A stretch of DNA of 64,000 bases from CAVPJW01 sp963705525 (lineage in GTDB: Bacteria > Acidobacteriota > Vicinamibacteria > Vicinamibacterales > CAVPJW01). Shown in pieces: positions 47,647 to 55,335 of this stretch; the first letter of the stretch is position 1, and each line of letters opens with the position of its first letter. The translations under genes were made by a program, and so were the position numbers. The stretch lies in assembly GCA_963705525.1 (NCBI GenBank), contig CAVPJW010000004.1, forward strand, positions 1,178,001 through 1,242,000. The letters run 5' to 3'. Below the pieces are notes generated by a model. It was not told where the DNA came from, made no database searches, and worked only from the letters and a program-made list of their open reading frames with translations.

Positions 47647-49081
47647 GTTCGACCTCGCCGTCGAATCGCGCGAGAAACGCGGGATTGCGCACGGACACTG
47701 CGCCGTAGATCTGGAGGCACGTGTCGGTCCATCCTCGAATCCACTCGCAGTAGTGCAGGTTGGGGCGGCCCGTGTCACCGTACCGCGTGTGCGCTTCGTG
47801 ATAGCAGCCTCCCGAGCAGAGCGGCCGTGCCCAGCACGTGGAGCAGTCGGTTTTGTTCGCGATGTGGTGCCTCTGCAGATAATTCGCTTGCGCGTCGCGA
47901 TCGACGCCCGTTCCGACGGTCCCGAGCTTGTGCGCATCCGAGCCGGCGAAGCGATGGCAGAGCGCCACGTCGCCGTCGGTGGACACACCCATCAGTCCGA
48001 GACCCGCGCCGCAAGGGTACGCCTTGCTCACGCCCTTGTGGATCTCCTCGAGCGTGTCCTTCACGTTCGAGAACCCGTGATGCCGGTCGCGGACCGCTTC
48101 TTCCAGAAACTCGAAGGCCAGCTCGCGGAACTGATCGAGCACGGTGTCAAAGCCGGGTCCATCGATCGCATAGCCGCGATTGGCCGCCGTCGTGACCGGC
48201 GCGAATCCCACCTCCCAGAATCCGAGCTCCTCGGTGAGATGCCGGAAGATGCGCTTGACGTCGAGGGCGGGGGACGTGAGCGTGACGCGGGCGCCGATGG
48301 GACGCGTCTTGTGTCGGCGAAGGAGTTCCTTGATTTTGGGCGCCACGACGTCGTAGCTGCCTCCGCCGTTCGAAAAGACGCGGAACCGGTCCTGGACGTC
48401 GCGCGGGCCGTCGATCGAGATCGTGACGCCCACTTCGTTGTCCGCCAGAAAGTCGATGATGTCGGGCTTGAGCAGCGTCGCGTTCGTCGTCAGGCTGAAG
48501 TCAACGGACTTCCCCAGCTCGGCGGCGCGCTCGCGGGCGTAGGCGATGGTCTTCTTGAGAACCGGGAAGTTGAGCAGCGTCTCGCCGCCGAAGAACGTGA
48601 GGTGCGCCACCTTGTTCGCGCCTGATTCCTGGAGCATGAAGTCCACGCTCTGGCGCGCCGTCTCCTCGGACATGAACTTCGGCTTCTTGCCCGCCTTCGT
48701 GTCCACGATCTTGTCTTCGCCGTACTCGTAGCAATACGTGCAGCTCAGATTGCACTGGTTCGTGACGTTGAGCACCATCGTGGTGAGTGGGAACGGCACG
48801 AGCGGAATGATGCGCGGCACGGTATCGGCCGGTCTCGCGCGCTCGCCGATCGCCTGCACCCGCAGCAACTCGTTGAGCGTCTCGTCAATCTCGGACGCCG
48901 GGAACCGGTCGGCCAGCTCCGCCTGAATCTGGCCGTCCTCTGACGGACCTCGCGAGAGCAGGTCGAGCACCGCTTCGGCGGTCTCGTCCAGGGCGAACAC
49001 GCCCGCGCTCGGAACCAGGTACATGAATCGCTGACCGGCGGCTTCGAAACGGTGCGACTCGCGAAGGGCCAGCGTTCTCAC
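47624..49081 (-). CDS. qhpD: radical SAM/SPASM thioether-forming maturase of QHNDH
   Basis: This 485-residue radical SAM enzyme forms Cys-to-Asp/Glu thioether bridges in QhpC while the leader is attached. The radical SAM cluster motif is CNLSCTYC (C110, C114, C117 from the GTG start). A C-terminal SPASM domain carries auxiliary-cluster Cys in YPCGAGLGLMGV and CSTCWARPLCSGGCYHEAHT. The N-terminal 90 residues resemble a peptide-recognition element. The frame is open upstream into qhpA, and the GTG at 49081 overlapping the qhpA stop (GTGA) is chosen. The usual QhpD length is close to this. Confidence 0.93.
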   Translation of the reverse strand: MRTLALRESHRFEAAGQRFMYLVPSAGVFALDETAEAVLDLLSRGPSEDGQIQAELADRFPASEIDETLNELLRVQAIGERARPADTVPRIIPLVPFPLTTMVLNVTNQCNLSCTYCYEYGEDKIVDTKAGKKPKFMSEETARQSVDFMLQESGANKVAHLTFFGGETLLNFPVLKKTIAYARERAAELGKSVDFSLTTNATLLKPDIIDFLADNEVGVTISIDGPRDVQDRFRVFSNGGGSYDVVAPKIKELLRRHKTRPIGARVTLTSPALDVKRIFRHLTEELGFWEVGFAPVTTAANRGYAIDGPGFDTVLDQFRELAFEFLEEAVRDRHHGFSNVKDTLEEIHKGVSKAYPCGAGLGLMGVSTDGDVALCHRFAGSDAHKLGTVGTGVDRDAQANYLQRHHIANKTDCSTCWARPLCSGGCYHEAHTRYGDTGRPNLHYCEWIRGWTDTCLQIYGAVSVRNPAFLARFDGEVEHEASQVS

Positions 49082-50853
49082 CGCGCAACCTCTGGTTGAT
49101 CCCATTTCATGTAAAGCGGCACGGTGACGAGCAGGTGAGCCCGCGCACGAAGCGGTTTCTTGACGCCGAGCCTTTCGTCGGGCGTGATGGACGCGACGAC
49201 CCATACATCGCCGACATTGTCGCGGTTCCCGCTGCGTGCCGGATTGGGGCCATCGAGGTTGGGAGTGAAGAGGCCGCTCTTGTCGATCGTGCCGACGAAC
49301 TTCGTGTCGTCATCGGCGAACGTTGCTGGAAGCTCTTCAAGGCTCCAGTTTGCGTCGATGATGCCCAGGTTGAGATCATCAACGGTGTCGGGCTTGCCGT
49401 CCGCACCATAGCTTGTGCCCCGCGCCTCGAACTGTTGAAGGCCGGGCGTGAAATTGGCGCCGCCCACGCGTGCCATGCCGGCACGCGGCGTGACCGTAAT
49501 GGCATCGATGGACCCGTACAGCGTGACAGCGGCCTTTCTGGATCGACCACCCACGAACAGATCACGGCTCCCGGGCGTCGCAGACGCGGCGACATCGGCC
49601 TCGACGACGAGATCGGTCGGCGTGGCGCTGACGACTCTCGTGACCCGCACGCCGGCGCCAAGGTCGACGTCCGTGGCCGCGGGATTCGGCGGTAAGGCGG
49701 CGCCAACAATATGGACTTGCTGATTCGTGGCGCCGAGCCGCAGCGCCGACGGGGTCGCGCCGAGCACGATCGGATCCCCGCCGATCCGCTCCATCATGAC
49801 GTCGATGCCTGTCTCGTCGTACGCCCCGGCAAACCAGCGCCCAGACATCTTCATCCAGTCGCGTTCGACGAACATCGTCTCGCGCAAGGACATCTGATCG
49901 GATCCTTCGCTCGATCGGCCGCGCCACTGGAACCCGGTGTACACGACGGCGCGGCCCGTGCGGACCGATGTCCGGCTCGATCGCGCGTACACGAGTCGGG
50001 TCTCAGTCGTGAGCTCGTCATCTTTTCCGGCGGCGGCCTTGACCGTCATCTCGCCGTAAACGGGACCGAAGCCGGGCGCGTAGCCGTTGATGGCCCAGCG
50101 GCCTTCGAGCCGGGGTGGACGCATGTTGGCCGACCAGGCGCTCCACTCCGATGACGGCAACGGAAACGCATGAGAAAGGTGTGCAATCGCCCTTTCGTAC
50201 GGCTGCCGCTTGTCGGCGGTGTCGCTTGTCTCGCCTGCCTCGGTCAACGAGAAGTCGAGGCGGCGGAAGGCCTGGAAGTCCACCAGCGGGTAATACCCGC
50301 GGTGCATCGCGATCAGAAGATCCCACTCGGCCTTCGTCCGGCGCTGTGACATCACGCGGCCCATCGAGTGGCATCGCGTGCAGGTGTCTTCCGTGTCCTT
50401 GTCGGCGTAGGTATATTCGATGATCCGCCGCTCGGCCTCGAACATCGCAGGCCGCGCCTCTTCGGGTGCCAGGCCAAGATGATTCGACAGGTATTTCAGG
50501 ACCTCCCGTGCTTCCTCTGGCGTCACGGTCAACGAGTTGAGACTGACCATCCGCTTGATGGTTTCCTGCCAGCCTTCCGGCGTCGTCCGGCGGTACGAGA
50601 TGCGCGACATTCGCTTCTGCTCGTCCTGGACGTGGCACTGGCTGCAGGCCTTGACAACCGCGTCGCTCAGGATCGGCGTGCCGTCTTCCTTGTCGGGATC
50701 CTGGGGCGATGCGGGGACGACAGTGGTCTGCGGCCCGGATGGGGTTTGCTGCGCGGCCGGCGCGCGCACGGCGATCACGAGCGCTGGCACAAAGACCGCC
50801 GCGAAAATGATCAGAACGGAAACCAGTCTTCGGGCGCCTGGGCCTGACAGCAT
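49078..50853 (-). CDS. qhpA: quinohemoprotein amine dehydrogenase alpha subunit, diheme
   Basis: This periplasmic catalytic subunit of 591 residues has a signal segment (VLIIFAAVFVPALVIAV). It has two c-type heme motifs, C70-SQ-CH and C158-TR-CH, that pass electrons from CTQ to an external acceptor. The rest is beta-rich: RWFAGAYDETGIDVMMERIG, then Ig-like domains (VDLGAGVRVTRVVSATPTDL). It ends in TVPLYMKWDQPEVAR. The protein would oxidise primary amines to aldehydes with release of ammonia. A palindrome precedes the ATG by nine bases. Cytochrome c maturation genes are not in the window. Confidence 0.92.
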   Translation of the reverse strand: MLSGPGARRLVSVLIIFAAVFVPALVIAVRAPAAQQTPSGPQTTVVPASPQDPDKEDGTPILSDAVVKACSQCHVQDEQKRMSRISYRRTTPEGWQETIKRMVSLNSLTVTPEEAREVLKYLSNHLGLAPEEARPAMFEAERRIIEYTYADKDTEDTCTRCHSMGRVMSQRRTKAEWDLLIAMHRGYYPLVDFQAFRRLDFSLTEAGETSDTADKRQPYERAIAHLSHAFPLPSSEWSAWSANMRPPRLEGRWAINGYAPGFGPVYGEMTVKAAAGKDDELTTETRLVYARSSRTSVRTGRAVVYTGFQWRGRSSEGSDQMSLRETMFVERDWMKMSGRWFAGAYDETGIDVMMERIGGDPIVLGATPSALRLGATNQQVHIVGAALPPNPAATDVDLGAGVRVTRVVSATPTDLVVEADVAASATPGSRDLFVGGRSRKAAVTLYGSIDAITVTPRAGMARVGGANFTPGLQQFEARGTSYGADGKPDTVDDLNLGIIDANWSLEELPATFADDDTKFVGTIDKSGLFTPNLDGPNPARSGNRDNVGDVWVVASITPDERLGVKKPLRARAHLLVTVPLYMKWDQPEVAR

Positions 50854-50862
50854 CGGGGGCGG

Positions 50863-50878
50863 GTGTTACTTGTAACAC
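50863..50878. promoter_or_regulatory. perfect inverted repeat upstream of qhpA, candidate operator
   Basis: GTGTTAC and GTAACAC flank a TT spacer, giving a 7-bp perfect dyad nine bases before the qhpA ATG (50853). On the minus strand it overlaps a possible -10 (TACAAG) that lies 17 bases from TTGCTC. It occupies the place of a ribosome-binding site, and no other Shine-Dalgarno sequence is visible. A dimeric repressor site or an RNA hairpin would both fit. Confidence 0.5.
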
Positions 50879-50948
50879 ACCACCTGTGAATGAGCAACGG
50901 ATTCTCCCTCGCGATGCGATCCGCATGCAGCGTGAATTGCCGGCCGTC

Positions 50949-52469
50949 TCACCCGCGATCCCCCGGATCGGCGTGAACGAGAAGCCCCCATCTCGCGAGG
51001 AACGCCACACCTGTCAGAAAGTCCGGGAGCGGGACGGGCATCGCGCGATGGTAGGTTTCGAAGAGGTCGGGAACCGATCCTCCTTCGCGCGCGACACCGA
51101 GGAGCGCCACGAGATCGACATTCCGGAGATAGCGGATCGTGCGAGAGAGGCCCCGGATGTCGAGGGCATCTTCCAGAATCACTTCGTTCCCCTTCACCGC
51201 GGGCATGTTCTTCAACCGCACCTGGTTTGACGCGATGAGCCTCACCTCGTCGCGCTGACGCAGGTCCTCGTACGTCGCGCGCACCTGAGGATCACGAAGG
51301 AGGTCTTCCCCGTCAAACCCCGGGTCGAGAGCGTCGCCCGCCTCCGACCGGGTCAACCAGAACGGATGCCCGTGCGCCTGGTTGGCCAGCGCCCCAAATC
51401 GAGCCTGCTGTTCAACCGACGCGCGATAGATCGTCCTTTCACGCGACTCGAAGTAGTCGAGCGCAACGGCGTGCATGGACGAATTCGTCAGGCACGTATG
51501 CACGGCGACGGCCGCCAGCCACGCCGACGCCATTGCCTTCTTGACGCCTACAGACGAGAGCGGATCGATGAAGGAGCCGGCGTCGCCGACGAGAAGCACG
51601 TTCGAGCCCGCATACACATCCGAGAAATAGAGCGATGCATCGATCGACCAGGGCGCCGTGTGCACATCGCCGGGTGGGAAGAGCCTGTTGAAGTGAACGG
51701 TCTTCGCCAGCTCATGTCGATATGCGGCGTCGAGTCCGGCGCCCCGGGTCCACTCCGACTCCGCGCGATCGATCATCATCGTCACGTGGCGTTCAGTAGC
51801 GGACACGGGCACCGACCACGCCCAGCCGTCGCGGTAGCTCTCGACGATCGTGTGCGTCGGATCGGGCACGGGCCACCCGCCGGGCCGCGACCAGACGGCC
51901 GAGAGCGCGACCGTGTGCTGACCTGGTTCCTTCCGTCGATAACGGCCGCGCGCAATGACGCCGACTCGGCCGCTGCAGTCGAGGACGAATCGGCCCGCCG
52001 CGCGGGTCTTTCCCTCCGGCGCATCCATCCAGATGACGGCCTGTTCCGGATCGTCGAGATCGACGGTGCGAACTGCCGCAGGTTTGATGACGGTGACACC
52101 CGCAGCGACCGCGCGGGCGAGCAGCAGCCGATCGAAGTCACGGCGCAGGACCTGGTATCCGAACTCCTGAGGGTGAGGTGGAAAGAACTCGACGCGCGCA
52201 TCGGTGCCGCCCCACCAGACCGTGTTCCCCGTCGAGCGGTAGAAGCCGGCGGCGTCGACTGAATGGAGGATATCGAGCGCGCGAAAGAGTCTCCGGATGC
52301 TCGGAGGAAGAGATTCGGCCAGACTCGACCGGGGTTCAGGTCCCGTGACGAGTGCGACCCGATGGCCCCACAACGCGAGAACACGGGCGGCGGTGGAACC
52401 TGCGGGACCACCGCCAATGATGAGCACTTCGACGGGCCCGAGGCAGCGGTCTGTGCTTCGCTCGTCCAC
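50949..52469 (-). CDS. qhpG: FAD-dependent monooxygenase of the QHNDH cluster (QhpG)
   Basis: This flavoprotein of 506 residues has the Rossmann motif VEVLIIGGGPAGSTAARVLA at the N-terminus, VLDCSGR and the second FAD motif NVLLVGDAGSFIDPLSSVGV. That makes it a member of the halogenase/monooxygenase group. In Paracoccus QhpG hydroxylates the Trp of crosslinked QhpC on the way to CTQ. The frame is open far upstream; the GTG at 52469 (VDERSTDRCLGPVEVL) is the best start. It is the first qhp gene in transcription order, 95 bases before qhpA. The QhpG assignment depends on context as well as family. Confidence 0.82.
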   Translation of the reverse strand: MDERSTDRCLGPVEVLIIGGGPAGSTAARVLALWGHRVALVTGPEPRSSLAESLPPSIRRLFRALDILHSVDAAGFYRSTGNTVWWGGTDARVEFFPPHPQEFGYQVLRRDFDRLLLARAVAAGVTVIKPAAVRTVDLDDPEQAVIWMDAPEGKTRAAGRFVLDCSGRVGVIARGRYRRKEPGQHTVALSAVWSRPGGWPVPDPTHTIVESYRDGWAWSVPVSATERHVTMMIDRAESEWTRGAGLDAAYRHELAKTVHFNRLFPPGDVHTAPWSIDASLYFSDVYAGSNVLLVGDAGSFIDPLSSVGVKKAMASAWLAAVAVHTCLTNSSMHAVALDYFESRERTIYRASVEQQARFGALANQAHGHPFWLTRSEAGDALDPGFDGEDLLRDPQVRATYEDLRQRDEVRLIASNQVRLKNMPAVKGNEVILEDALDIRGLSRTIRYLRNVDLVALLGVAREGGSVPDLFETYHRAMPVPLPDFLTGVAFLARWGLLVHADPGDRG

Positions 52470-52531
52470 GTTTCGAGATCGCGCCAGGTTCAGAGCCCCG
52501 TGCGGGACCGGGGCGCCTCGCCGATCGCGGG

Positions 52532-53530
52532 CTATCCGCCAAAGAACGACGGAATCGGCAGGTCCCGCATGGTGCGCAAGCCGGCCGGGGCCCCGATCAC
52601 CTTGGGAATGGAATTGACGACGATCGATGCCGTTGCCACGTCGCCGTGCACGCCACCCGCGATTTTCATATCGAGGCGCGGTGAGCCTTCGATGGTCGCG
52701 GAATCGTACGACTCGGGCGCGCCGAGATAAGCCTCCATGTGAAGGCGAATGATCGGCTCTCCACTGCGATAGCCGACACCATCCTGAATGATGCCGCAGA
52801 CGTATCCCGGATCGACCGACAGAAACTTGCTCGATACGCGCGCGGTGGCGATGCGCGGCTGAATCTCGTCGGTGATGCGATCGAGCTTCCAGCCGACGGC
52901 ATCGGCGATCATCGCGATCGATTCGGCAAGGCCGACGTGCCGCACCGAACCTTCGTCCACCCGTCGCTGAAATTGCTCGGGCGTGAGGCCCGCACCGATC
53001 TTCTGTTGAAACGGCAGTCGTCGAATGCTCGCATCCTGAATACGGTTGACCCGGATGGAATCGACGCGCTCGCAGACGCCCGTCAACGTGATCGGCAGCG
53101 CATCCATGACAAATCCTGGATTGACGCCAGTGCCGAGGACGGCCACCTTGGCTTTGCGCGCAAGTTGGTCCACCTTCATGGCAAGGCGCTTCTGAGATCG
53201 GGCGGGATAGGAGAGCTCTTCCGTCGTGGACACGATGGGCACGCGCGCCTTGAGGATCAGCTCGATCTGGGGCAGCACCTTTTTCAGTGACGAGCTGGTG
53301 CACAGCACGACGACATCGGGCCGCGAAGCCTTGAGCGTCTTCGCGGCATCGGCCGAGACGCTCACCTTGAGCTTTCGATCGAGCGACACGACCTCACCCA
53401 GGTCGCGCCCGACCTTGAGCGGATCGATGTCGATCCCTCCCACCATCTGAAACCCCTTGCGGCTGGCGAGCTGACGGACGACCGCCGCACCTATTGGACC
53501 CAGACCGAACTGGACTACCCGGATAGCCAT
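52532..53530 (-). CDS. DapB-like NAD(P)-binding oxidoreductase
   Basis: The 332-residue protein has a Rossmann N-terminus (AIRVVQFGLGPIGAAVVRQL), the DPLKVGRDLGE loop and a C-terminal domain with VLGTGVNPGFVMDALPITLT. This pattern is seen in dihydrodipicolinate-reductase-like proteins and 2,4-diaminopentanoate dehydrogenases. It would reduce an imine or oxidise an amino acid with NAD(P). It lies 62 bases upstream of qhpG on the same strand and may belong to the amine-degradation unit, though that is inference. The substrate is unknown. Confidence 0.7.
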   Translation of the reverse strand: MAIRVVQFGLGPIGAAVVRQLASRKGFQMVGGIDIDPLKVGRDLGEVVSLDRKLKVSVSADAAKTLKASRPDVVVLCTSSSLKKVLPQIELILKARVPIVSTTEELSYPARSQKRLAMKVDQLARKAKVAVLGTGVNPGFVMDALPITLTGVCERVDSIRVNRIQDASIRRLPFQQKIGAGLTPEQFQRRVDEGSVRHVGLAESIAMIADAVGWKLDRITDEIQPRIATARVSSKFLSVDPGYVCGIIQDGVGYRSGEPIIRLHMEAYLGAPESYDSATIEGSPRLDMKIAGGVHGDVATASIVVNSIPKVIGAPAGLRTMRDLPIPSFFGG

Positions 53531-53618
53531 GATTCCCTCGACATGTTCAAAGTCATGGTGGATGCTCGCGCATCTGACAGCCCTGACGGGCAGGCAGACG
53601 GCCCGAAGCAGCCGGAGA

Positions 53619-54170
53619 TTATACGTTACGCGCGCGCGCCTTCATTTTTTCGTTGAACTCCTCGGACCGACCTCGCGGGATGCTCAGGCTCGTCCAGTCG
53701 CTCGATCGCAAGTGCTTGGCGAGCAGCACGATCTGTCCCACATGGTAGGCGGTGTGCGTGAGCTGGCGATGAATGGCTTGAATGACCCCGTGCGTCTCGC
53801 TGCGGATCACGACCGTCCGTTCCAAATCGGCCGGTTGAAGCGAATCGAGCGCTGCCAACGCCACCCGCCACCCTTCCTCCCATCGAGCCACGAGATCGGC
53901 GCGCGACATTTCCCGTTCCTGCTCGAACTCCGCGTCGCGGTGACGGCCCGGCTTCTCTCCGTCGGTCGTCAGAAAATCAGTCCATCGCGAGATCATGTTG
54001 CCGCCCAGATGCCGCATCAGGATCGCCATGCTGTTCGATTCCTGGTCGATGCGCGTCATGAGTTGCCCATCGTCAACGCGGCCGATCGCCTGATCGGCCA
54101 GGCGCTTCAACTGCGCCATCGACTCCCTCGCATCGCGCAGGAACTCCCGACCGAAGTCGTGGGTCGTCAT
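53619..54170 (-). CDS. DinB-superfamily protein (DUF1572 type)
   Basis: This 183-residue four-helix-bundle protein starts at ATG 54170, which overlaps the stop of the upstream oxidoreductase gene. Family features are the metal-site His residues in ILMRHLGGNMISRW and QLTHTAYHVGQIVLLAKHL. DinB-like proteins include thiol-dependent transferases and many of unknown role. The frame is open upstream of the chosen start, but MTTHDFGREFLRDARESM is a standard N-terminus. The product's substrate is unknown. Confidence 0.8.
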   Translation of the reverse strand: MTTHDFGREFLRDARESMAQLKRLADQAIGRVDDGQLMTRIDQESNSMAILMRHLGGNMISRWTDFLTTDGEKPGRHRDAEFEQEREMSRADLVARWEEGWRVALAALDSLQPADLERTVVIRSETHGVIQAIHRQLTHTAYHVGQIVLLAKHLRSSDWTSLSIPRGRSEEFNEKMKARARNV

Positions 54171-55240
54171 GAGGTCCGTCCTTCCCAGGGAATGGTACAG
54201 CCCGACCTGGCGCTCTCGATGGCCAGTTCGATCGTGCGAATCGTCCGTCGAGCTTCGTCGCCGGTCACGGCTGGAGGGCGGCCGTTGACGATGGCATCGC
54301 GAATGTCCTCGTAGTACGCCTGATAGCAGCCGGCGAGCGTCTCGACCCGCCGAACTACTACTCCGGAACCGGTCTCCGTGTGAAGGAGGCCCCACTGCCC
54401 GGGAGCCTCGAGTCCCCAGTCCCCGCTCTGTCCAGGCCGCCCGCCGGCCGCGAGAGCCTCCTCCTGCGGATCCACCCCGTATTTCACGAACGACCCGCGC
54501 GTCCCGTGGATGAGGAACCGCGGACCGGGTTCCCGCACGAGCTTCGACGCGTGCAGTCGCACGCGCGGGCTTCCGGCCTCGCCATATCGCAGCGTCAGAT
54601 CGAAGCAGTCGTCCACGGTCGAACCGTCGCGTTCGATGCGGATGTCCGCCGTGATGGATGCTGGCACACCGAACAGGACGTGCGCCTGATCGATCAGGTG
54701 CGACCCGAGATCGTAGAGAAGACCCGAGGCTTCCACACGCCGCTCCTTCCAGCTCGCAGTATTCACGACCGGACGGTAGCGATCGAAATGCGATTCGTAC
54801 CGAACGATCCGGCCCAGCAGACCATCCTCCACGATGTGACGGGCGGTCCTGAAGTCGCCATCCCAGCGGCGGTTCTGATACACACTCAACAGGCGCCCGG
54901 CCTGGTCCGCCAGGTCGATCAGTCGATCGGCCTCACGAGTCGAGGACGTAAACGGCTTGTCGATGACGACATGCTTCCCCGCGTGAAGGGCGCGGTCTGC
55001 AAAGCCGGCGTGCGTCTCGTTGGGCGTGGCAATGACGACGAGCTCCGGCCCATCGGCCCCAAGCAACCCCTCGAAATCGCGGACGATGACGACATCCGGA
55101 TAGACCTTCCTCGATTCATCGGTCCGCCTCTCGACGACATGCGTCAACCGCAGACCGTTCGTGGCGGAGATGAGGGGCGCGTGAAAGACGCGGCCCGCGA
55201 GGCCAAAGCCAGCGAGACCCACGCTGATGGATCGGGTCAA
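54167..55240 (-). CDS. Gfo/Idh/MocA-family oxidoreductase
   Basis: This protein of about 357 residues has the Rossmann motif VGLAGFGLAGRVFHAPLI, IATPNETHAGFADRALHAGK with the EKP-type sequence HVVIDKPF, and a C-terminal alpha/beta domain with LLYDLGSHLIDQAHVLFG. Members oxidise or reduce sugars and related compounds with NAD(P). The frame is open to an ATG at 55312, but the TTG at 55240 (LTRSISVGLAGFG) places the dinucleotide fold at the N-terminus and is preferred. The start is uncertain. The substrate is unknown. Confidence 0.85.
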   Translation of the reverse strand: MTRSISVGLAGFGLAGRVFHAPLISATNGLRLTHVVERRTDESRKVYPDVVIVRDFEGLLGADGPELVVIATPNETHAGFADRALHAGKHVVIDKPFTSSTREADRLIDLADQAGRLLSVYQNRRWDGDFRTARHIVEDGLLGRIVRYESHFDRYRPVVNTASWKERRVEASGLLYDLGSHLIDQAHVLFGVPASITADIRIERDGSTVDDCFDLTLRYGEAGSPRVRLHASKLVREPGPRFLIHGTRGSFVKYGVDPQEEALAAGGRPGQSGDWGLEAPGQWGLLHTETGSGVVVRRVETLAGCYQAYYEDIRDAIVNGRPPAVTGDEARRTIRTIELAIESARSGCTIPWEGRTS

Positions 55241-55335
55241 GTCGCCAGGATTGTAGGGCGGAACCGGTGGGAGTGGGGTTCCCGAATTGTCTGGTGTAGG
55301 ATGCACGCACACACCGCTCGTCGGAAGGAGACGGC

